A stretch of 5,690 nt of DNA from Rhizobiaceae bacterium (GTDB lineage Bacteria; Pseudomonadota; Alphaproteobacteria; Rhizobiales; Rhizobiaceae). The stretch is taken from NCBI GenBank assembly GCA_028865845.1, contig JAGWJK010000346.1:1-5690 (forward strand), in the 5' to 3' direction. The notes beneath the pieces were generated by a model. That model worked only from the letters and a program-made list of their open reading frames with translations. It searched no databases and was not told the DNA's origin. The first letter of the stretch is position 1. Each line of letters opens with the position of its first letter. Both the position numbers and the translations under genes were made by a program. Below, in pieces: positions 1 to 5,641 of this stretch.

Positions 1-336
1 GCCGGGCGTGCCCGGGATCGCCTCGTCAGCGATATAGGCCGGGCCGTCGCTTGCGAAATGCCGGGCGCCGAAGGCGGATTTCTTCACTTCCCCGACGGCT
101 TCGGCGAGCGGTTTCCCCATCTCCGAAACGATCAGTGCGCCGTATTCTTCGGCGCGGTTTTCAAGCAGGTCCGCGAGCCGGAGCAAGAAAGCGGTCCGCT
201 CATCAAGCGGCGTCTTCGACCAGCTCTTCCATGTGTCATGCGATTGCTGCAACAGGCGCTCGATCTCGGCGTCCGTATGTTCCTCATAGGTGCCGATCAG
301 CGCCCCGGTCGTCGGATTATAGGATTGAAAGCTCAT
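1..336 (-). CDS. Aldehyde dehydrogenase, N-terminal 112 residues (partial, runs off the left edge)
   Basis: NAD(P)-dependent aldehyde dehydrogenase superfamily, probably oxidising a small (semi)aldehyde to its acid in the cytoplasm. The visible part begins with the family's usual YNPTTG segment (residues 6-11) and has the SEMGKPLAEAVGEV stretch (71-84), typical of the N-terminal cofactor-binding domain. The following HFASDGPAYIADE segment (93-105) most resembles succinate-semialdehyde dehydrogenases of the Sad/YneI type. The catalytic cysteine and glutamate lie outside the window, so substrate class is inference. The ATG at 334-336 is preceded by a strong GGAGGAG Shine-Dalgarno (343-349) with a 6-nt spacer. 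It starts 30 nt after the isomerase stop and is very likely the fourth gene of the operon. Alternatives are other semialdehyde dehydrogenases, such as 2-oxoglutarate-semialdehyde dehydrogenase, which would suit a sugar-acid pathway. Confidence 0.9.
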   Translation of the reverse strand, partial: MSFQSYNPTTGALIGTYEEHTDAEIERLLQQSHDTWKSWSKTPLDERTAFLLRLADLLENRAEEYGALIVSEMGKPLAEAVGEVKKSAFGARHFASDGPAYIADEAIPGTPG

Positions 337-366
337 TTTCGTCTCCTCCAGACAATAACTTTGGGT

Positions 367-1191
367 TCAGCAAACAGTCCGGAAACGATCGATGCAGGTG
401 GAGAGGACCTCCTCGCCCGGCCTTTTCCACCAGTTCGCTTCCGAGAAGATTTCGACTTCCTGCGGGCCGAAAAAGCCCGCTTTCTCGACGGCCGCGCGAA
501 TGCGCTTCAGATCGATGACGCCGTCGCCCATCATGCCGCGATCCAACAGCAGATCCTTAGTCGGTACCAGCCAGTCGCAGATGTGATGCGCCAATATGTG
601 CCCACCGGCACCGGCTCGGGCGATCTGTTCGTACAACTTCGGATCCCACCAGACGTGATAGACGTCGACCGCAACGCCGATGCCATCGCCGAGCACGTCG
701 CATAGGTCGAGCGCCTGCTCTAGCGTGTTCACGCAGGCGCGGTCGGCGGCATACATGGGGTGCAACGGTTCGATTGCCAGCGGAATACCACAGCTACGCG
801 CATGCGGCAGGATCGCGGCGATACCCTCGGCCACCATGTCGCGCGCCTGGCCGATATCCTTCGAACCCTTGGGCAAGCCGCCGACGACGAGCACCAGGCA
901 ATCGGCATTGAGAGCCGCGGCCTCGTCGATTGCCCGCCTATTGTCGTCGATCGCCGTTGCGCGTCCTTCGGCATCGGCCGCCGGAAACATCCCGCCGCGG
1001 CAGAGGCCGGTCACCTTGAGCTTGTTGTCGGCAACGATCCGCGCCGCTTCAGAAAGGCCGATTGCATGCACCTGATCGCGCCAGGGCGCAATCGCGGTGA
1101 TATCCTGCTTCAGGCACGCCTCGACCGCCTGGCGGAAATCATATTGCTGCCGCACGGTCGCGAGATTGATGGAAAGGCCTTCGATAGCCAC
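367..1191 (-). CDS. Sugar phosphate isomerase/epimerase family protein (xylose-isomerase-like TIM barrel)
   Basis: A 274-residue cytoplasmic TIM-barrel protein of the AP-endonuclease-2/xylose-isomerase-like superfamily, whose members isomerise, epimerise, dehydrate or cleave sugars, keto-sugars and inositols with a divalent metal. The expected metal ligands are visible in order: Glu141 in AIEPLHP, Asp176 with His179 in VDVYH (compare DTFH of ketose 3-epimerases), a histidine at 202/203 in AHHICDW, and Glu247 in QEVEIFSE. GDGVIDLKRI (222-231) is the typical loop before the last strand. Length is normal for the family. Translation starts at GTG (1189-1191), supported by GGGAGG (1200-1205) 8 nt upstream; the first in-frame ATG is far inside the barrel. 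It is the third gene of the operon, 69 nt after the DUF993 gene and 30 nt before the aldehyde dehydrogenase. The exact reaction is unknown; members of this family next to Gfo/Idh/MocA dehydrogenases often act on keto-sugars. Confidence 0.9.
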   Translation of the reverse strand: MAIEGLSINLATVRQQYDFRQAVEACLKQDITAIAPWRDQVHAIGLSEAARIVADNKLKVTGLCRGGMFPAADAEGRATAIDDNRRAIDEAAALNADCLVLVVGGLPKGSKDIGQARDMVAEGIAAILPHARSCGIPLAIEPLHPMYAADRACVNTLEQALDLCDVLGDGIGVAVDVYHVWWDPKLYEQIARAGAGGHILAHHICDWLVPTKDLLLDRGMMGDGVIDLKRIRAAVEKAGFFGPQEVEIFSEANWWKRPGEEVLSTCIDRFRTVC

Positions 1192-1199
1192 TCTTTAAT

Positions 1200-1205
1200 C
1201 CTCCC
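1200..1205 (-). promoter_or_regulatory. Shine-Dalgarno that fixes the GTG start of the isomerase
   Basis: The minus strand reads GGGAGG here, 8 nt before the GTG at 1189-1191. No ATG gives a full-length barrel, so this site decides the start. Confidence 0.7.
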
Positions 1206-1226
1206 AGATCCGATATTTGCTCAACA

Positions 1227-1253
1227 CCGGGACACCGCCGCGCGGCATCCCGG
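1227..1253 (-). other. Intercistronic hairpin between the DUF993 and isomerase genes
   Basis: Bases 1227-1232 (CCGGGA) pair with 1248-1253 (TCCCGG), and after a 2x2 mismatch 1235-1238 pairs with 1242-1245, leaving a 3-nt loop. It lies in the operon's longest gap (69 nt), 7 nt past the DUF993 stop and upstream of the isomerase Shine-Dalgarno. No T-run follows on the minus strand, so it is not a classic terminator. A role as an mRNA stabiliser or partial polarity element is inference. Confidence 0.45.
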
Positions 1254-1260
1254 AATTGTT

Positions 1261-2436
1261 CTAGTCGATACCGACCGTCGCCAGGATCGTCTTCATGCGC
1301 CTGACGGCGAGATCGGGATCGCGCAGGACGCGCGCCGTATCGGCCAAACGGAAAAGCTCCGCCAGATGCACCACGGATCGCGTGCTCTGCTGGCCGCCAA
1401 GCATCTGGAAATGATTCTGGAAGCCGTTGAGATAGGCGAGAAACACTACGCCGGTCTTGTAGAAGCGCGTCGGCGCCTTGAAGATGTGACGCGACAACGG
1501 AACCGTCGGCGCCAGCATCTGATGAAACGCATCGAGATCGTTCTCGGCAAGTTTCGACAGGGCAGCGCTCGCGGCAGGGGCGATGGCATCGAAAATCCCG
1601 AGCAACGCATGCGAATAACCCTGCGCGTCGCCGGCGATCAGTTCGGCGTAGTTGAAATCGTCGCCCGTATACATCTTGACCTTGGGGTCGAGGCGGCGGC
1701 GCATAACGATTTCTTTTTCCGCCGACAGCAGCGAGATCTTAACCCCATCCACCTTGGCGGCGTTGTCGTTGATGATCGCGACAGCCGTCTCCATGGCGAC
1801 GAGATCGTCGGACGATCCCCAATAGCCGGCAAGCGCCGGATCGAACATCGAGCCGAGCCAGTGAATGATGACCGGCTGTTTCACCTGGCCGAGAATGCGA
1901 TTGTAGACGCGGATATAATCGTCGGGGCTCTTCGCCGCCGCTGCAAGGGCACGGCTCGCCATCAGGATAATGCGGCCGCCCTGGCCTTCGACGAAGGCGA
2001 CCTGTTCCTCGTAAGCCCGGATGACCTCGTCGATCGTGACGCCGGGGCCGGGCGCGAGATGATCGGTACCGGCGCCATAGGCGATCAGCGAGTCGGAGCG
2101 ATTGCGGGCGGCGGACTGCGCATGCGTAATCAGCTCCTTGGCACCGGTCCAATCGAGACCCATGCCACGCTGTGCCGTATCCATGGCTTCGGCGACACCG
2201 AAGCCGAGATCCCAGAGATATTCGCGGTAGGCGATTGTCCGCTCCCAATCGATGTTGCGGTCAAGCCAGGGATCGTTGTCGGCCAGGGGATCGACGACGA
2301 CGTGGGCAGCCGCGTAGGCGACACGATTGAAACGGTGTCCGTCCGCAGGGCGTTCCGGTGGCGAAAGCGGCGAATTGACGACGGTGAAATCGGCAACCCT
2401 GCCGTCGGCTGTCGGTAAACGAAGCGTCTTGCTCAT
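1261..2436 (-). CDS. DUF993 family protein, dihydrodipicolinate-synthase-like (class I aldolase superfamily)
   Basis: A 391-residue cytoplasmic protein recognised as DUF993, a branch of the DHDPS/N-acetylneuraminate lyase TIM-barrel superfamily that uses a lysine Schiff base to cleave, condense or dehydrate keto-acids and related substrates. Superfamily landmarks are visible: YGAGTDHL (120-127) where DHDPS has the GTTGE-type phosphate/carboxylate loop, PVIIHWLG (188-195) where DHDPS has its YNxPxRT tyrosine strand, DGVKIS (230-235) matching VGIKE/D with Lys233 as candidate Schiff-base lysine, and YTGDDFNYAEL (256-266) matching the SGDD segment. About 100 extra N-terminal residues precede the barrel core, making it longer than DHDPS (about 290-300). 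The ATG at 2434-2436 has GAGGTG (2445-2450) 8 nt upstream, abutting the oxidoreductase stop. Second gene of the operon, 14-nt gap, so translational coupling is likely. The reaction is not known; DHDPS activity in lysine synthesis is unlikely in this catabolic setting. Confidence 0.88.
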   Translation of the reverse strand: MSKTLRLPTADGRVADFTVVNSPLSPPERPADGHRFNRVAYAAAHVVVDPLADNDPWLDRNIDWERTIAYREYLWDLGFGVAEAMDTAQRGMGLDWTGAKELITHAQSAARNRSDSLIAYGAGTDHLAPGPGVTIDEVIRAYEEQVAFVEGQGGRIILMASRALAAAAKSPDDYIRVYNRILGQVKQPVIIHWLGSMFDPALAGYWGSSDDLVAMETAVAIINDNAAKVDGVKISLLSAEKEIVMRRRLDPKVKMYTGDDFNYAELIAGDAQGYSHALLGIFDAIAPAASAALSKLAENDLDAFHQMLAPTVPLSRHIFKAPTRFYKTGVVFLAYLNGFQNHFQMLGGQQSTRSVVHLAELFRLADTARVLRDPDLAVRRMKTILATVGID

Positions 2437-2450
2437 GAGTTCGGCACCTC

Positions 2451-3608
2451 TTAGCGGGCAGACAGCGAGGGAACGTCGATCCAGCGGCGCTCAGCCCAGC
2501 TCTGTTGCGCGAGCTCGGCAAGCTGAACGCCCTTGGCGCCTTCGCGCAAGGTGAATTTCCAAGGCGTGTCGTCGGCGACATGCCGCAGGAAATCCTCCCA
2601 CTGCGCCTTGAAGCCGTTGTCGAAGACCTGGGTGTCCGGAACTTCGTCCCAGGTATTGTAGAAATCGATGGTCTGCGGCTGATCGGGGTTCCAGACAGGC
2701 TTCGGCGTATTGACGCGATGCTGCGTGAAGCACCGCATCAGTCCGGCAACTGCCGAACCATGCGTGCCATCGACCTGGAAGGTGACGAGATCATCGCGAC
2801 GGACGCGAACAGCCCAGGACGAATTGATCTGCGCGACCACACCGCCTTCGAGTTCGAAGGTGGCATAGGCGGCGTCATCGGCATCGGCCTTATAGGTGCG
2901 GCCGTTTTCGTCGACACGGCTCGGAATGTGGGTCGTGCCGTAGCAGGAAACCGCTTTGACTTCGCCAAACAGATTGTCGAGCACGTAACGCCAATGCGGC
3001 AGCATATCGAGGATCATGCCGCCGCCCTCGGCCTTGCGGTAGTTCCACGACGGGCGCTGCGCCTTCACGCCCCAATCGCCTTCGAAGACCCAGTAGCCGA
3101 ATTCGCCGCGCACCGAGAGGATCTTGCCGAAGAAGCCGCTGTCGCGCAGCATCGCGATCTTGCGTAGGCCGGGAAGGAACAGCTTGTCCTGCACCACGCC
3201 GTTCTTGACGCCACGGCGCTCGGCGGAAGCGGCGACCGAAAGCGCTTCGTCCAGCGTCTCGGAAATCGGCTTTTCGCAATACACATGCTTGCCGGCGGCA
3301 ATGGCTCGTTCCAACAGCGAGACGCGCATCTGCGTCGAGCCGGCATCGAAGAAGATCGTGTTGTTGGGATCGGCAAGCGCGCTGTCGAGATCGGTGGTGG
3401 TCTTGGCGACGCCATGCTTGCGGGCGATTTCCGCGATCTTTTCGGCATTGCGGCCGACGAGCACCGGCTCCGGCATCAACCTGTCGCCATTGGCCAGCAG
3501 GACGCCGCCCTGATCCCGGATCGCCAGGATCGAACGCACCAGATGCTGATTGTAGCCCATGCGGCCGGTGATGCCGTGCATGATGATACCGATCGGCTTT
3601 GTCGCCAT
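2451..3608 (-). CDS. Gfo/Idh/MocA family NAD(P)-dependent oxidoreductase
   Basis: A 385-residue cytoplasmic dehydrogenase/reductase of the Gfo/Idh/MocA family, which oxidises or reduces hydroxyl groups of sugars, inositols and related compounds. The N-terminal Rossmann fold begins KPIGIIMHGITGRMG (4-18), an unusual glycine loop closer in look to DapB's GxxGRMG than to the usual GxGxxG. The family's catalytic lysine motif is clear: HVYCEKPISET (108-118) with Lys113. The second half has GGGMILDMLPHW (195-206), supplying the active-site Asp201 and His205. Length is typical. The ATG at 3606-3608 is chosen because GGAGG (3616-3620) lies 7 nt upstream; a start five codons earlier (3623, GTG or ATG in the same frame) would place the Shine-Dalgarno inside the gene. 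It is the first gene of the operon, behind a promoter and operator, and probably performs the first oxidation step. The substrate is not predictable from sequence. Confidence 0.92.
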   Translation of the reverse strand: MATKPIGIIMHGITGRMGYNQHLVRSILAIRDQGGVLLANGDRLMPEPVLVGRNAEKIAEIARKHGVAKTTTDLDSALADPNNTIFFDAGSTQMRVSLLERAIAAGKHVYCEKPISETLDEALSVAASAERRGVKNGVVQDKLFLPGLRKIAMLRDSGFFGKILSVRGEFGYWVFEGDWGVKAQRPSWNYRKAEGGGMILDMLPHWRYVLDNLFGEVKAVSCYGTTHIPSRVDENGRTYKADADDAAYATFELEGGVVAQINSSWAVRVRRDDLVTFQVDGTHGSAVAGLMRCFTQHRVNTPKPVWNPDQPQTIDFYNTWDEVPDTQVFDNGFKAQWEDFLRHVADDTPWKFTLREGAKGVQLAELAQQSWAERRWIDVPSLSAR

Positions 3609-3615
3609 GTCTTTT

Positions 3616-3620
3616 CCTCC
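3616..3620 (-). promoter_or_regulatory. Shine-Dalgarno deciding the oxidoreductase start
   Basis: GGAGG on the minus strand, followed by AAAAGAC and the ATG at 3608. It favours 3608 over the longer reading from 3623, which overlaps this site. Confidence 0.75.
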
Positions 3621-3626
3621 CATAAA

Positions 3627-3640
3627 TAACTATATAGTTA
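3627..3640. promoter_or_regulatory. Operator O1, TAACT-ATAT-AGTTA, in front of the catabolic operon
   Basis: A perfect 14-bp palindrome (TAACTATATAGTTA). A third half-site, TAACT at 3643-3647, follows in inverted orientation 2 bp away. The same TAACT-N4-AGTTA dyad recurs at 4651-4664 upstream of the tetR gene, and both copies continue with ACA on the plus strand. The site lies around the predicted transcription start, directly downstream of the -10 box, so a bound repressor would block initiation. Binding by the neighbouring TetR protein is inferred from the shared sequence and position. Confidence 0.75.
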
Positions 3641-3641
3641 C

Positions 3642-3671
3642 ATAACTGACATGGCGAAGCCGTGCTGTCAA
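3642..3671 (-). promoter_or_regulatory. Probable sigma-70-type promoter of the four-gene operon
   Basis: The minus strand has a perfect TTGACA -35 box (3666-3671), an 18-bp spacer and a weak -10, AGTTAT (3642-3647), which overlaps the third operator half-site. Predicted start of transcription is near 3635, inside the operator, giving a short leader of about 26 nt before the ATG at 3608. The -35 is strong; the -10 matches only three of six consensus positions. Confidence 0.5.
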
Positions 3672-3737
3672 CGGCCATCATGGATGCCGAGAGCAGCAAT
3701 TCGGATGATTTGAACGAATTTGACGGTGCGTTTCGCC

Positions 3738-3840
3738 TAGAGCGGTTCAGCTTTTCAGCAAAGCCGAGAACCGCTCCATTTTTCGGTTATTTGCAATTCC
3801 GGACGGAAAACCGCTGCGCACTTTTCCTGGAATTGCTCTA
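3738..3840. repeat. RIME-like rhizobial intergenic palindromic element (two adjacent palindromes, 103 bp)
   Basis: The element is bounded by inverted 6-bp ends, TAGAGC (3738-3743) and GCTCTA (3835-3840). It holds two hairpins. The first, 3740-3776, has a 9-bp perfect outer stem (GAGCGGTTC/GAACCGCTC) and an inner stem of AGCTTT-type pairing with a 2-nt bulge. The second, 3793-3836, has GCAATTCC/GGAATTGC arms and inner GGAAAA/TTTTCC pairing. Size and two-palindrome design fit the Rhizobium-specific intergenic mosaic elements (RIME, about 106 bp) as I recall them, and the AGAGCAATTCC...GGTTTTCCG wording is a familiar rhizobial intergenic repeat. It separates tetR from the catabolic operon and may act as a weak terminator or mRNA 3'-end stabiliser, although no T-run follows either stem. 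Confidence 0.75.
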
Positions 3841-4545
3841 AGGACGCAGATAGGCGAAAATGACCTCGACGATATGCTCGCCCCAGGCGTCGATTTCCGA
3901 CTTGTCGGAAAGGTTACGCCGGAAAATTGTCGAAAGCGTCCAACGGTTGGTGAGGAAGAACGAGCCCAACGCAGCGATGCTCATGTAGATCTTCACGGGG
4001 TCGCAACCCGAACGGAAAGCACCCGCGGCCGCACCCCGATCAAGCAGGCCGGAAATCTCCGCAACCAACGGCGAATGCAGTTCGAAAATCCGCGCAGACC
4101 GCTTGAGGAAGCGTGCCTTGTGAAGATTTTCGGTGCTGAGGATGCCTAGGAATTCCGGGTGATCCAGGAAATATTTCCACGTGAAAACAACGAGCTCGCG
4201 CATGCCTTCGACAGGATCACGATGAGACAGATCAAGGCGGGCTTCGGCAGAACGAATGGCGATGTAGCTGCCTTCGAGCACGGCGACATAGAGCGCATCC
4301 TTGCCACCGAAATAATGGTAGAGCATGCGCTTGTTGATATTGGCTCGCTCGGCAATCGCGTCGACGCGGGCGCCGCCATAGCCGCGCTCGGCAAATTCCT
4401 TGGTCGCCGCCGCCAGGATCGCCTTGCTGGTGCGCTCCGCATCCCGAAGGCGGGGCCGCTCGGTGGATGCACCCGACACCACCTGACCGGCGGTTTCGAC
4501 CTGCGCACTCTTCGATCGGCCCTTTGCGGTTCTTCCTTCGGACAT
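3838..4545 (-). CDS. TetR/AcrR family transcriptional regulator
   Basis: A 235-residue cytoplasmic DNA-binding repressor-type protein. After a polar, low-complexity N-terminal extension of about 35 residues comes a typical TetR DNA-binding domain: ILAAATKEFAERGYGGARV (43-61) and the helix-turn-helix with AIAERANINKRMLYHYFGGK (63-82), ending in the family's YHYFxxKDxL signature. The rest is an all-helical ligand-binding and dimerisation domain, with HPEFLGILSTENLHKARFL (129-147) and a hydrophobic helix near 188-200. The start is the ATG at 4543-4545, with GGGAG (4551-4555) 5 nt upstream; an in-frame ATG at 4563 and TTG at 4599 have no good Shine-Dalgarno. The stop TAG lies at the edge of the RIME-like element. 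The dyad 106 bp upstream matches the one before the catabolic operon, so it probably represses itself and that operon and is released by a pathway metabolite. The inducer is unknown. Confidence 0.93.
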   Translation of the reverse strand: MSEGRTAKGRSKSAQVETAGQVVSGASTERPRLRDAERTSKAILAAATKEFAERGYGGARVDAIAERANINKRMLYHYFGGKDALYVAVLEGSYIAIRSAEARLDLSHRDPVEGMRELVVFTWKYFLDHPEFLGILSTENLHKARFLKRSARIFELHSPLVAEISGLLDRGAAAGAFRSGCDPVKIYMSIAALGSFFLTNRWTLSTIFRRNLSDKSEIDAWGEHIVEVIFAYLRP

Positions 4546-4550
4546 CGTTG

Positions 4551-4555
4551 CTCCC
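4551..4555 (-). promoter_or_regulatory. Shine-Dalgarno deciding the tetR start
   Basis: GGGAG on the minus strand with a 5-nt spacer to the ATG at 4545. The two earlier in-frame starts (ATG 4563, TTG 4599) lack a comparable site. Confidence 0.6.
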
Positions 4556-4650
4556 GGTTGCATTTGGCAGGGCCTTGACGGCCCCCTAGCAGCCGACAAC
4601 TACCCGATCATCGCGCAAGTTGACAGTCCCTCAAAAATCGAAAGCAGTAG

Positions 4651-4664
4651 TAACTGAGTAGTTA
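4651..4664. promoter_or_regulatory. Operator O2, TAACT-GAGT-AGTTA, upstream of tetR
   Basis: The inverted repeat extends to GTAACT (4650-4655) and AGTTAC (4660-4665) around a 4-bp centre. It shares the ten dyad bases and the flanking ACA with the site at 3627-3640. It lies 106 bp upstream of the tetR ATG, so tetR would have a long leader if transcription starts here. No convincing -35/-10 pair was seen around it. Autoregulation is inferred. Confidence 0.7.
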
Positions 4665-4735
4665 CAAAAAATCTTCCGATCGCGCGTCGCAGAAAATGCG
4701 GCGCGACCGGGCAGGCATGACCATCAAAATCCACC

Positions 4736-4753
4736 TATCCATCAGCATGGATA
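4736..4753 (-). terminator. Possible weak hairpin terminator after the DUF2182 gene
   Basis: A perfect 7-bp stem, TATCCAT/ATGGATA, with a 4-nt loop lies 33-50 nt past the DUF2182 stop. On the minus strand it can extend by a G-T and a C-G pair. Only a short TTTT appears 7 nt further on, so termination is uncertain. Confidence 0.3.
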
Positions 4754-4785
4754 AGCGCCTCGAATACGGCCACCCGTCGATCGGT

Positions 4786-5640
4786 TCAGAAAACCGACTG
4801 ACCGATCGTGAGGCCACCGGCCGTCAGCAAGGCGAGACCCGACAAAACGGCGACATGTCTCTTCCAGGGCAAGGCTGTTTCCGCCATCATCCACAGTGCC
4901 AGTATCGCCATCCACGCCAGGTTCATCGCGCCGCCGGCGAACTGCAGGCAGATCATTCCCGCGCAGCAGCCGAAACAGGCGCGGCCATGGCGCAAGCCTT
5001 CGAACGTTCCGCCTCGGCAATCGTCCCTGTAGCATGAAGGCGTCAGCGATCGTTTGAACGGCGAAACCTGATAGAGCCCGACGGCGGCCAGCAGAAGCCC
5101 ACTGAACAGGGAATTGCCGATCGTTGCGCCGCCGGCCATCGCCCCGGTAGATTCGAGACACCATTGCGCGAACGCCGCAAGCACGCTGCCGGGAAGGATG
5201 ATCGCGAGATAGCCTGCGGCAAAGGATGACGCGGTCGCATAGGCGCCGGCCTGGCTCCGCCGATCCCAGGAGGCGCGCAGGATTGCCAGCGTGGCACCGG
5301 GCAGCATCATCGCCAGCGTCATGGCGGCCCACATGCCCATCAGGCTCATCAGACGGTTGAGATTCCAGGCAGGAATGCTCGATCCGATCCCATCATTTCC
5401 ACAAAGCATGATCGCCGACATCGGCATATCGACAATAAGCGCCCACCAGGCCAGCGCGCTGACGAGGGCGATCCCGAGGAGGATCGCCTGCATCTGCGTG
5501 TCGCGAAACATGGTCATGGAGCCCATAGCGAATACCGTCGAAAGCGCTGCGTCGGATCGTTGCCAATGGATCTGGGGCGAAACGGCCGCCCCGGATCCTA
5601 ATCTAGTGTACATGGCGGCCCCGACCAGCAGGGCCGCCAT
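4786..5640 (-). CDS. DUF2182 family integral membrane protein (5' end uncertain)
   Basis: A predicted inner-membrane protein of the DUF2182 family (annotated elsewhere as predicted metal-binding integral membrane protein; function unknown). Counting from the ATG at 5640 (284 residues), hydrophobic segments lie near 50-70, 100-122, 135-160, 174-191, 222-252 and 263-282. Family marks are present: MWAAMTLAMMLPGA (103-116), LYQVSPFKRSL (189-199), CYRDDCRGG (203-211), and the glycine/cysteine motif HGRACFGCCAGM (218-229), followed by AGGAMNLAWM and the acidic Glu254. The cysteines and methionines suit metal contact, but this is inference. The start is doubtful: the frame stays open to the right edge of the window, the ATG at 5640 has no Shine-Dalgarno, and starts at 5526, 5517 or 5511 would begin just before the first conserved membrane segment (MFRDTQMQAILL). 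It ends 240 bp upstream of the tetR ATG and seems unrelated to the operon. Confidence 0.85.
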   Translation of the reverse strand: MAALLVGAAMYTRLGSGAAVSPQIHWQRSDAALSTVFAMGSMTMFRDTQMQAILLGIALVSALAWWALIVDMPMSAIMLCGNDGIGSSIPAWNLNRLMSLMGMWAAMTLAMMLPGATLAILRASWDRRSQAGAYATASSFAAGYLAIILPGSVLAAFAQWCLESTGAMAGGATIGNSLFSGLLLAAVGLYQVSPFKRSLTPSCYRDDCRGGTFEGLRHGRACFGCCAGMICLQFAGGAMNLAWMAILALWMMAETALPWKRHVAVLSGLALLTAGGLTIGQSVF

Positions 5641-5641
5641 G
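5611..5641. repeat. 11-bp perfect inverted repeat at the putative DUF2182 start
   Basis: CATGGCGGCCC (5611-5621) and GGGCCGCCATG (5631-5641) are perfect reverse complements separated by 9 nt. Both arms carry an in-frame ATG of the DUF2182 frame (5640 and 5613). As RNA this would fold into a very stable GC hairpin covering both candidate starts, which argues for initiation further downstream or for structural control. Confidence 0.6.

Noticed and set aside
58..705. A 215-codon plus-strand open frame over the aldehyde dehydrogenase and isomerase
   Set aside because: It is the antisense shadow of two well-supported genes and spans their intergenic gap without any recognisable motif.
760..2418. 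A 552-codon plus-strand open frame antisense to the DUF993 and isomerase genes
   Set aside because: Its product has no recognisable family and is rich in Arg/His/Asp as expected from reading GC-rich genes backwards. The two minus-strand genes beneath it have clear domains and Shine-Dalgarno sites.
2505..3167. A 220-codon plus-strand open frame over the oxidoreductase
   Set aside because: Antisense shadow of a gene with intact EKP and GGGxxxD motifs; no family resemblance.
2451..3623. The longer oxidoreductase reading with five extra N-terminal residues (MGGKD)
   Set aside because: Those codons lie in the GGAGGAAAAGAC Shine-Dalgarno region of the ATG at 3608.
3740..3836. The two hairpins as a CRISPR fragment or small RNA gene
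   Set aside because: There are only two unlike palindromes with no regular spacers. The TAGAGC ends and composition fit a dispersed rhizobial intergenic element better.
4696..5037. A 113-codon plus-strand open frame that could be a divergent gene next to operator O2
   Set aside because: Most of it is antisense to the DUF2182 coding region, its protein is low-complexity and motif-free, and no Shine-Dalgarno was seen. The operator is better explained by tetR.
4742..5332. A 196-codon minus-strand frame within the DUF2182 gene
   Set aside because: It is Arg/Gly-rich, a frame-shifted shadow; the membrane-protein frame carries all conserved motifs.
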